Source of the DNA: Edaphobacter bradus
GTDB lineage: Bacteria; Acidobacteriota; Terriglobia; Terriglobales; Acidobacteriaceae
NCBI RefSeq assembly: GCF_025685645.1
Contig: NZ_JAGSYF010000001.1
Coordinates: forward strand, 1,394,509-1,458,508
Direction: 5' to 3'
DNA: 64,000 bases
How positions within the stretch are numbered: the stretch's first letter is position 1; every line of letters starts with the position of its first letter. Position numbers and translations under genes: made by a program. The notes under the pieces are model-generated. The model was not told the DNA's origin, searched no databases, and saw nothing but the letters and a program-made list of their open reading frames with translations. Of the stretch, positions 57,232 to 64,000 are shown one piece after another.

Positions 57232-58689
57232 ATGAAACTCCGTCTGATTGTGTTGTCCGCTGCCGTAATTGCGACTCTGCCGCTGCCGTCCCATACTCAA
57301 ACTCCGGCGTCCTCCGTGGATCCGTACCGCGACGAGCCGTTCGTCTTTGAGCGGTACGACACCACTACAACAATGAAGGCCGACGGCACCGGAGACATAG
57401 TGCAGCATGTGATCGTGCGCATTCAGTCAGACGGCGTGGCGCGGCAGTTCAGCGTGTTGAATCTGTCTTACGCTTCAGCAAATTCGACCGCGACGATGGA
57501 ATTCGTACGCGTGCATAAGCCGGACGGCGGCACGGTAAACACGCCAGTCGACGACGCCATGGAGATGCCCGCAGAAGTAACCCGTGAAGCACCCATGTAC
57601 TCGGACCTGAAAGAGAAACACCTCCCCGTGCGTAGCCTTGCGTCGGGCGACCGGCTCGAATATCAGTTCCACACCGTCCTTACCAAGGCGCAAGCGCCAG
57701 GACAATTCTGGGGGGCGGAGCATTTCCTGGTGCAGGGTGGCGTGGTTCTGGAACAGAGTCTAACGCTTGCCGTGCCGGAAAAGACCTACGTGCAGGTTTG
57801 GAGCCCGAACCACAAGGCGATGCCGGTGACGCGCGACGGAATGCAGGTGTGGACGTGGACCTCCTCGCAGACCAAGGCCAGCGCACGCGACGAGAACGGC
57901 AAGATGACCGTGGCCAAGGTGAAGGATCCGGACGAGGACGCCGACGGACGCAAGCTGCCCAGCGTGGCATGGACCACCTTCCATAGCTGGGCAGAGGTTG
58001 GCGACTGGTACCGCGGTCTGGCAGAGCAGCGCCTCCAGCCTACCGCCAGCGTGCGAGCCAAAGCCGATGAGCTGACCAGAAATGCGAAGACACCTCAGGA
58101 ACAGGCAGAGGCGCTCTATCGCTTCGTTGCGACGCAGGTCCGCTACATCTCGCTCTCGTTCGGTGTTGGGCGCTTCCAGCCGCATACACCCGACGAGGTG
58201 CTGGACCACGGCTACGGCGATTGCAAGGACAAGGACACTCTGTTGGAGAGCCTGCTGCGCGCGAAAGGGATGACCACGGCACCCGTGCTGATCGGGGCGG
58301 GGATTGCGCCGGTAACAGATGTGCCATCACCCTCGGTCTTCAACCACGCCATCACGACAGTCGAATTGCCTGACGCAGCCGGCAAGCCGGAGCGAGTCTG
58401 GCTCGATTCCACCGCTGAGGTCGCACCCTTCCGCGTGCTCATGCCCGTCATCCGCGACCAGCAGGCGCTCGTCATCCCGGATAAGGCTCCGGCCGCAATG
58501 GAGAAGACTCCGGCGAACCCGCCCTATGCCTATCACGAAGACTTTGTCGCCGAGGGCACCCTGGACAGTGACGGCCTGCTGAAGAGCCACATGGTATTGA
58601 CCGCGAGATCTGACAATGAGCTGGAGTTGCGCTCCATGATGCGCTGGGTGGGAGAACAATCAATCGTTGCCTCTCTTCCCCGCTGTTGA
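57232..58689 (+). CDS. DUF3857/transglutaminase-like protein, N-terminal part of a broken gene
   Basis: 485 aa from ATG 57232. Signal peptide, then DUF3857 beta domain (about 30-230), then a transglutaminase-like core with the Cys of HGYGDCKDKDTLL (about 320-335), FNHAITTVEL and LDSTAEV. These proteins are periplasmic and may have peptidase or cross-linking activity. After SMMRW the frame shifts and ends 14 codons later. The next frame (58667-60358) continues the same family, so a deletion of perhaps 70 codons with loss of frame lies at about 58640-58650. Confidence 0.85.
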   Translation: MKLRLIVLSAAVIATLPLPSHTQTPASSVDPYRDEPFVFERYDTTTTMKADGTGDIVQHVIVRIQSDGVARQFSVLNLSYASANSTATMEFVRVHKPDGGTVNTPVDDAMEMPAEVTREAPMYSDLKEKHLPVRSLASGDRLEYQFHTVLTKAQAPGQFWGAEHFLVQGGVVLEQSLTLAVPEKTYVQVWSPNHKAMPVTRDGMQVWTWTSSQTKASARDENGKMTVAKVKDPDEDADGRKLPSVAWTTFHSWAEVGDWYRGLAEQRLQPTASVRAKADELTRNAKTPQEQAEALYRFVATQVRYISLSFGVGRFQPHTPDEVLDHGYGDCKDKDTLLESLLRAKGMTTAPVLIGAGIAPVTDVPSPSVFNHAITTVELPDAAGKPERVWLDSTAEVAPFRVLMPVIRDQQALVIPDKAPAAMEKTPANPPYAYHEDFVAEGTLDSDGLLKSHMVLTARSDNELELRSMMRWVGEQSIVASLPRC

Positions 58690-60358
58690 ACTCACTCTTG
58701 TGAGCGAAGAGAAGGCGCCCGAACACGATATCGACCTTGGCGCACCGCGTACCGTCGAGGCTCACAGTACCATGGCCCTTCCCGCGGGCTATCGTGCAGA
58801 GCTGCCCGACGCAGTTCATGTCTCCCGGGAGTTCGCTACCTACGACAAGACATATCGCTTTGTCGACGGGAAGGTCATCGCGGATCGCAAGCTGGTCGTC
58901 AAGGTGCATAAGCTGCCGCGTGACCGATGGAAGGATTACCTTGCCTTTCAGAAAGCAACTCTGGTGAACGATGGGGAGCCCTACCTGCGGCTCATCCCGC
59001 CCGATCACCTCACGATCAACAAGGAGGGCGCAAAGAGCACATCCACCACGCCGGCCAAGGATACGACGCCTGCGGCCGAGCCCTCGAACCCCTCTGACAC
59101 GCGACAGCAGCTGGCAGAGATCACCGCTATGCTGCAGCGAAGAGATCTGGGTGGAGCCCGCAGCCGCCTCGAAGCTTTACGCAAGAGTTCACCGGACGCG
59201 CCTTACGTCCTGGGTATGCTTGGGCTCGTCAAGGCGAATGACGGGGATCTTGACTCCGGCGCCCGCGATGTCGAAGCGGAGATGAAGGCACATCCCGATG
59301 ACGACCCCTGGATGGTTCTCGGACTGGCCCAGGAATACAGCAACAAGCAGCGTTACAGCGATGCTGAGGGATTGCTGAACAGGTACGGCGGTAGCAGCGA
59401 ACGGGTTCAGCAGATGCGAGTCTATGTGTTTGGCAAACAGGGCGACTACACGCATGCGCTCGGAGTTCTGCGCGATCTGCAGGCGCGCCAGCCTGAAGAC
59501 CGCGCGGTGGCCTCGCAGGTGGCAAGCACGCTGTATGAACTGCATCGCAACGAAGAAGCCGCCATGGCCGCGAAGAAGGCGATGGACGGTAGCGATGATC
59601 CGGATGTCATCAACAATAACGTCTACGTGCTGTCGGAGACGAAGATCGATCTGCCGTTCGCGGAGACGCAGTCGCGCCGTTCGGTCAATCTGCTGGAAAA
59701 GGCGACCGCCTCGCACGTTTTGGAAGAGGCGAATACGAAGGCCTTTGCCGAGTCGGCGAACCTCACAGCCTCGTGGGACACGCTGGGCTACATTTTGCTG
59801 CTGGAGAGCAAGCCGAAGGAGGCCGAGCCGTACCTGCGCGCAGCATGGTTCTCACAGCAAAACGTAATCGTCGGCAATCACCTGGCGCAGGCCTTCGAGG
59901 GTCTGGACCGCAATGCAGATGCCCTATGGATGTACCGGCTTGCAAAGCAGGCGGAGCATGCGGCCGATGCGAAGCAGGACTTTGCCGAAGTGGCTGCGGC
60001 CATTGCGCGCCTTGAGAAGGCCGGGGTCAAGGCGGCCAGCGGCGAGCACTTTGCAACGTCGATGCAGGATTTTCGCAGCTACCACGTGAAGAATGGCGCG
60101 GGTGCAGAGGGTGGCGGCACGGTACGTCTCCAGTTGAACGCCGATGGTATCGCGGCAGCTATGCTCGTCTCCGGTGATGCAAAACTGAAGCCCCTGCTGG
60201 ACGAGGCAAAGTCGCTGCATCTGCCCGGCGCGGAGCCAGCCGGATCGTCTGCGCGTGTGCTGCGCGATGCAGTTGTGTACTGCGGTAAGAAGAGCTCGAC
60301 CTGCGATTTGGTATTTATGCTCAACTCTGGTATCGCAGTGGAAGGCGCGTCAGAGTAG
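58667..60358 (+). CDS. DUF3857/TPR protein, C-terminal part of the broken gene
   Basis: Up to 563 aa from TTG 58667, though no ribosome site is visible. The frame continues upstream as WENNQS, joining the end of the transglutaminase domain, then LFPAVELTLVSEEKAPEHD and LPAGYRAELPDAVHV (the usual C-terminal beta domain). After a Thr/Pro linker comes a TPR array (about 150-440) and a small closing domain with two Cys (VVYCGKKSSTCDLVF). Without its own signal peptide it is unlikely to be exported, so the gene is probably dead unless a ribosome frameshift occurs. Confidence 0.82.
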   Translation: MPLFPAVELTLVSEEKAPEHDIDLGAPRTVEAHSTMALPAGYRAELPDAVHVSREFATYDKTYRFVDGKVIADRKLVVKVHKLPRDRWKDYLAFQKATLVNDGEPYLRLIPPDHLTINKEGAKSTSTTPAKDTTPAAEPSNPSDTRQQLAEITAMLQRRDLGGARSRLEALRKSSPDAPYVLGMLGLVKANDGDLDSGARDVEAEMKAHPDDDPWMVLGLAQEYSNKQRYSDAEGLLNRYGGSSERVQQMRVYVFGKQGDYTHALGVLRDLQARQPEDRAVASQVASTLYELHRNEEAAMAAKKAMDGSDDPDVINNNVYVLSETKIDLPFAETQSRRSVNLLEKATASHVLEEANTKAFAESANLTASWDTLGYILLLESKPKEAEPYLRAAWFSQQNVIVGNHLAQAFEGLDRNADALWMYRLAKQAEHAADAKQDFAEVAAAIARLEKAGVKAASGEHFATSMQDFRSYHVKNGAGAEGGGTVRLQLNADGIAAAMLVSGDAKLKPLLDEAKSLHLPGAEPAGSSARVLRDAVVYCGKKSSTCDLVFMLNSGIAVEGASE

Positions 60359-60408
60359 ATTCGCCACGTGCTTTCATGTCGTCCCGGTTCATTCCTGGAT
60401 CTTGGCTC

Positions 60409-60876
60409 TGACGCCGGGTGACTCCAGGTGGCGAGTCGGCGGCGATTGTGGCAGGCATGTCTCCGATTGACCTGGGTACTGACCTTGCTATCTCCGTGCG
60501 GGGGCCTGCAGCGCACACCGGCATTGTCTCGCTCAAGGCCACCCACGGACGCGTCCCCATGACCGGTATCTGGCCGCCTGAGCCGCGCCGTTTCTGGCAT
60601 GTAGGCCCGATGGCGCGCAGTATCCGCGATCTATCGTTGGCTTTTTCCCAACTAGCTGGACAGGACGGACAGGACGGCTACTCCAGCAACGCCATCTCGT
60701 TCGATAACGGAATTGGGAGTTCCAACAAGCGTCCGCTTCGTGTGGGCTGGCTGGTGGGGCCCGGCTGTGGTCCGATCGACGGCGAGGTCGCGGCGACGGT
60801 CGAAGCTGCTGCTGAAGCGCTCAAGCAACTCGGGCACACAGCCGAGTCCGTGCGCTTTCCTGCATTGAAGTATGAG
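60409..60876 (+). pseudogene. Amidase-signature fragment
   Basis: TPGGESAAIVAGMSPIDLGTDLAISVRGPAAHTGIVSLKATHGRVPMTG is the GGSSGG/catalytic Ser region of amidase-signature hydrolases, with the first Ser residues of the core changed. Both ends are missing: the N-terminal catalytic Lys part and everything after about VRFPALKYEI. The open frame runs on to 60912 only by passing through a palindromic repeat (60877-60904). Confidence 0.85.
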
Positions 60877-60904
60877 ATTCCCGCAAAACGGGGTTTTCGG
60901 CAAC
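60877..60904 (+). repeat. Short palindromic repeat, copy 4, at the end of the amidase fragment
   Basis: ATTCCCGCAAAACGGGGTTT, then TCGGCAAC: CCCGCAAAACGGGG and AAAACGGGGTTTT stems. It replaces the rest of the amidase gene. Confidence 0.55.
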
Positions 60905-60914
60905 TTGGATAGGC

Positions 60915-61157
60915 GTGATCCCCCCTCTTTACCACGGGAGAGTGTTCCATACGTGCACCGTTAATGCACCAGTCGCACAGTGGTTTTCACAACCTCCGCT
61001 GATGTTTATCGCGATTTCGTGCACTTGGTGGCGTCATTTTCCCGGAGTGCGGTTCATTTGTCGTAGCGGACAAGTAACCCACTCGGAGATCAAGGCGCGG
61101 CTAGAAGCCGAGAAAATGGCGAAGAAGTCTATTTCGGAGCAATCAAAAGACAAGTAG
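60915..61157 (+). other. Open frame of doubtful coding value
   Basis: The last 35 codons (from GTG about 61047) give a basic, Lys-rich end (EIKARLEAEKMAKKSISEQSKDK) that looks protein-like, while the first half does not. No ribosome site. It may be the remnant of a gene tail. Confidence 0.25.
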
Positions 61158-61166
61158 CATGGCGGC

Positions 61167-61442
61167 ATGAATGGTTCGTTGCTAGGCGTGATTTTTCTTG
61201 TCGTTCTCGTCTATTCCATTGGCAGAAGCAACACGAGATGGCGAACTGCCCTATTTTCCCTTGGAACGGTTATGGGCGGCTTCCTGATCGGTTTCCTGCT
61301 CTCCCTGGTGTTTCCTAAATACGATGGGGCCTTGGGAACACTCACCGGACTTCTTTCGATGGTCTTTGGGATTATTGCCGCGCTCGACCATTCCCGTCGG
61401 AATCCCAGACCCCAAAATGCCGGGAATAATACACTTGACTGA
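61167..61442 (+). CDS. Small membrane protein of unknown function
   Basis: 91 aa with three hydrophobic helices (LLGVIFLVVLVYSIG, LFSLGTVMGGFLIGFLLSLVF, LTGLLSMVFGIIAAL). Codons are less C-ending than in the core genes. It sits 23 bp ahead of the next gene. Confidence 0.55.
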   Translation: MNGSLLGVIFLVVLVYSIGRSNTRWRTALFSLGTVMGGFLIGFLLSLVFPKYDGALGTLTGLLSMVFGIIAALDHSRRNPRPQNAGNNTLD

Positions 61443-61465
61443 CTATCAGACGCTACAATCGCCGC

Positions 61466-62236
61466 ATGAACACAGAAGCGTTTGCGGGTTCACGCCTGCG
61501 TATTCAGTGGGCAAAGGAAAGCCTTGCCGATTTTGAACGGTGCGCGAACGTTTACTTCAAGCGGGCACCATGCGAGGTGTTTATCGAACCTGATCCGGAC
61601 GGCATTCACGAACGGTACAAGTTCAGAATCTGTAAGCCGCTCCCACTCGCGCTTACAAAGCACACAATTCATGCTGTCGAAGACCTCCGGGCGGCTCTGG
61701 ACCTCGCCGCCTGTGATGTTGCTCGCTGCATTCCCGGCATATCGGTTGATGGTATTTACTTCCCCTTCTGTAGAACCTCCGGAGACCTCAAAGGTCGCAT
61801 AAACGGTGTGTGCAAGGGGTTGCCCACAGATATTACCGATCTTTTCGCCAGATATGAGCCTTACGCGGGTGGGAGTGATCTTCTGTTTGCAATGAACGAA
61901 CTATGTAAAGCATCGAAGCACAAGCTCTTGGTTCCCGTCGCATCCGTGGTCGGCGTCAATCTGCCCCATCTGGAGACCTCCGACGTTATTAGCAGCCCCA
62001 TCCGATTCATGGACGGTGTTTACGGCGGCGAAGAAGATGAGATAACTTTTGCAGTTACACAGCGAGGACTCAAGTGGAAGTACAAAGCCCAATTTTCCTT
62101 CGGCATACAGTTCGGCAAGGTCGGAATAATCGAAGGACGAGATGTGAGGGCCAATGTTGATGGGATGATTCGCGCTGTCACAATGATCGTCAACGAAACT
62201 GAAGCTGAATCGAGACGACTGGGACTTCTTAAGTAA
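61466..62236 (+). CDS. Protein of unknown function (256 aa)
   Basis: A soluble mixed alpha/beta protein (SLADFERCANVYFKRAPCEV, TIHAVEDLRAALDLAACDVAR). No recognised catalytic motif. Codon use is AT-richer than the core genes, consistent with transfer. A hairpin CAGGTGC/GCACCTG (62241-62260) follows the stop. Confidence 0.65.
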   Translation: MNTEAFAGSRLRIQWAKESLADFERCANVYFKRAPCEVFIEPDPDGIHERYKFRICKPLPLALTKHTIHAVEDLRAALDLAACDVARCIPGISVDGIYFPFCRTSGDLKGRINGVCKGLPTDITDLFARYEPYAGGSDLLFAMNELCKASKHKLLVPVASVVGVNLPHLETSDVISSPIRFMDGVYGGEEDEITFAVTQRGLKWKYKAQFSFGIQFGKVGIIEGRDVRANVDGMIRAVTMIVNETEAESRRLGLLK

Positions 62237-62240
62237 GCAT

Positions 62241-62260
62241 CAGGTGCGTGCATGCACCTG
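62241..62260 (+). terminator. Hairpin after the 256-aa gene
   Basis: CAGGTGC-GTGCAT-GCACCTG, a perfect 7-bp stem starting 5 bp after the stop. No T-run, so termination is uncertain. Confidence 0.4.
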
Positions 62261-62387
62261 AGAAACTGCTTTTCAGCGTCTCTCCTGTCGCGGAACGATG
62301 GAACCCACTACTGGAAGCCTCGGAGCGCGTCCTGAGGCGACGGGACGCGATGGCAGGGCATTTCGAGAGCCGGTATAAGCTCAGATT

Positions 62388-62690
62388 GTGGCGATCAATC
62401 TAAGTTCGATGCGCTGCTTCTGGTGCCATAACCAGGGCGAGAAGCTTACCGCAGATCATATCGTCCCACGCGCACTCGGCGGAACGACGGAGTTCACCGT
62501 GCCCGCGTGTCGCAACTGCCAGTTCATTTTGTCGAAGGCGGAGCATGAAGTCTCACGCAAATCGATTCTGGCCATCTCGGCGCTGACCGCCCCGCTTCCG
62601 CCGAGGCACCCGAACAGACCCACAAGTGGCCAGCTCCAGCCGAGGTACATCATGGGTAAGCACCCATATGCGGATACTTGGAGAGCCTGA
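62388..62690 (+). CDS. HNH endonuclease-like protein
   Basis: 100 aa, GTG start. CFWCHNQG and ACRNCQ give the two CxxC zinc pairs, and DHIVPRALGG is the HNH core (His-Asn/Asp-His form, ending in an N-type residue). It is close to the size of a bare HNH nuclease domain with a short tail. The stop overlaps the next ATG (TGATG), so the two proteins are made together. Confidence 0.82.
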   Translation: MAINLSSMRCFWCHNQGEKLTADHIVPRALGGTTEFTVPACRNCQFILSKAEHEVSRKSILAISALTAPLPPRHPNRPTSGQLQPRYIMGKHPYADTWRA

Positions 62691-63544
62691 TGTCTGCCGG
62701 CGAAAAGGTGAGCTCTCTGCCTTACATCGAGATCAAGGTGGTTCCTGATGAACCGGTCGAGGCGCGCATCAGAGGAACGGCTCCGGCAGACGTACAGAAG
62801 CTCCTCGACACTTTCCGCGGCTTTCTGAAGGTGAAGCGCGGGCGTGGCGAATTGGTGTTCGAACTGACGGTAAATACGGACCTGGATCCAGAGATATCGG
62901 CCGATCCCGAGTTTTGGCCGCGAATCATCATGCTGCCGGGCAAGCGGTTTATGATCAGGGCTCGAGACCCCGAAGAAGCCATGCGATTTAACAACGTTTT
63001 CATGCATATCGCCCTGAGCGAATTTCAAGTGGACGCTGGCGCCTGGGGAAGCGGCACTGAGATTAAGGGCGGGACTGAACACATGATCGCCCTAAATTAC
63101 GACCCACAGTGCGTGAGGAGAGTCGCCGCGAAAATCGGTTATGGCCTATACGGCGCAATTTCAGGTGAGGGTCTGGATGGCGACTTCGACGAGGAGATGC
63201 GGCAGTACATCCTTGGGAATCGCGACTCGGAGAATGAGCCGGTCAAAGAGGCCCCAGAACGGGGCACATTCACCACGAACGACGATCCTCATTGCATCGT
63301 GATTTCGTCCGAACCGGATGGCCTGAAAGCCTTCGTGCGCCTTTATGGGTTGCATTTGCGTGTCGATTTGGGGCCCAAGAAGACGGATTTCAGTCCATTC
63401 GACGTCATATGCGAGATCAATGGAAGCGGGATGAGAGAGGCATCAAACGAGGAAGTAGTGACGGCCCTCCATGAAGTGAGTGGGATGCCATTTTCGCACC
63501 CGTGGAAAAAACCCTCGCGAACATCAGAGCCTCCCTCGCTCTGA
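62690..63544 (+). CDS. Protein of unknown function coupled to the HNH gene
   Basis: 284 aa from ATG 62690 (the frame is open to 62678). Soluble, acidic, alpha/beta. A central GYGLYGAISGEGLDGDFDEEMRQYILG and a C-terminal half with regular strands. I do not recognise it. The coupling suggests a partner or immunity protein for the HNH nuclease. Confidence 0.65.
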   Translation: MSAGEKVSSLPYIEIKVVPDEPVEARIRGTAPADVQKLLDTFRGFLKVKRGRGELVFELTVNTDLDPEISADPEFWPRIIMLPGKRFMIRARDPEEAMRFNNVFMHIALSEFQVDAGAWGSGTEIKGGTEHMIALNYDPQCVRRVAAKIGYGLYGAISGEGLDGDFDEEMRQYILGNRDSENEPVKEAPERGTFTTNDDPHCIVISSEPDGLKAFVRLYGLHLRVDLGPKKTDFSPFDVICEINGSGMREASNEEVVTALHEVSGMPFSHPWKKPSRTSEPPSL

Positions 63545-64000
63545 TCAGGTTTCGCTCTACGGTCATTCTGCGAATCGTAGCTTAGTTACATTCGTGGCGA
63601 GGCTAAGGTGTGTCTGAACCGTTCTCATGCGCGTGCTGAGCAGTGGATCGCGCACCCTGAGGCTATTTGGCGTTGGCGATGATGTTCGCCCACTTCGCCA
63701 CGCATGGCATCTTCTTGGCGAGCACATCGAGGTCATACATGTCATTGGTGCTCACTGAGGGTGACCCGCCTATTCCCTGACTCTCTAGAGAGAGAGGCCT
63801 GCATATATAGGAGGGAACCCCCTCTGTCCCGTTCCTCCAGAACAAGAGCCTACCGACTCCTGTCGCCTAAGTCCCACAAAAATACTTCAGCCAACACTCC
63901 TACGGCAGTAGATCAACCAACTCGGCAGGCATCCCAAGCCTCCCAGGAAGCCAGGCACGGACCTACGAGCCCCAGAACCTCAGGGCTGACCCTGTATCTC
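63545..64000. other. End of window without a supported gene
   Basis: Near 63558 a GGTCATTCTGCGAATCGTAG sequence resembles the repeat units at 26170-26257. A 30-codon minus-strand frame (63663-63755, ending KKMPCVAKWANIIANAK) is too short to judge. Confidence 0.4.

Noticed and set aside
58027..58040. GCGCCTCCA as the far attachment site of the tRNA-Cys island
   Set aside because: Only 9 bases match and it lies inside a coding region; expected by chance.

Overview
The window looks like a chromosome segment of an Acidobacteriota (Terriglobia / Acidobacteriaceae-like) bacterium. This is inferred from the high GC with C-ending codons in the core genes, the dispersed GTCATTCTGAGCG-type repeats, the heavy load of exported beta-barrel, TPR and FecR proteins, and the gene neighbourhoods. 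No 16S gene or other decisive marker is present, so the genus stays open.

Bases 1-39800 are core genome. They hold rsmA; a FecR-domain surface protein; ruvC with a coupled exported protein; thiG behind an unusual structured leader; a CsoR/RcnR-type metal-sensor gene divergent from an OprB-like porin; and a prepilin peptidase. A 14-kb respiratory complex I operon follows (nuoA-C-D-orf-E-F-orf-G-H-J-K-L-M-N). It has no nuoB and no nuoI, and carries two small extra ORFs. A bidirectional hairpin separates it from a convergent F0 operon (atpZ-atpI-atpB-atpE), whose F1 genes are not in the window. Then come lysS (repeat-expanded), an Rrf2 regulator, a YmdB-type phosphoesterase, a TPR lipoprotein-like exported protein, a cytochrome c / beta-barrel pair, smc (with an acidic head insertion), purC-cvpA-fis-like-secretin, and the tRNA-Gly(GCC) and tRNA-Cys(GCA) genes.

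Bases 39800-64000 are accessory and partly decayed. A tyrosine integrase and AlpA-like excisionase sit directly beside tRNA-Cys. Next is a translationally coupled three-gene cassette of unknown function (103 aa, 433 aa, PadR-like). Beyond it lie a dead IS5-family transposase, an AraC regulator with a frameshifted twin, a GMC oxidoreductase, and a 700-aa protein with a nitrilase-type E-K-C triad followed by two tiny XRE proteins. Further on are a Zn-ribbon protein, a CBS protein, an M48 peptidase/beta-propeller fusion with an altered zinc site, a DUF3857-transglutaminase-TPR gene broken by a deletion, an amidase fragment ending at a palindromic repeat, and an HNH nuclease coupled to an unknown partner.

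The best candidates for undescribed biology are the nitrilase-like protein with its XRE genes, the PadR-linked cassette next to the integrase, and the thiG leader (small ORF with a Shine-Dalgarno region complementary to about 20 nt of the 16S 3' end). All family assignments were made by eye from motifs; no database search was run.
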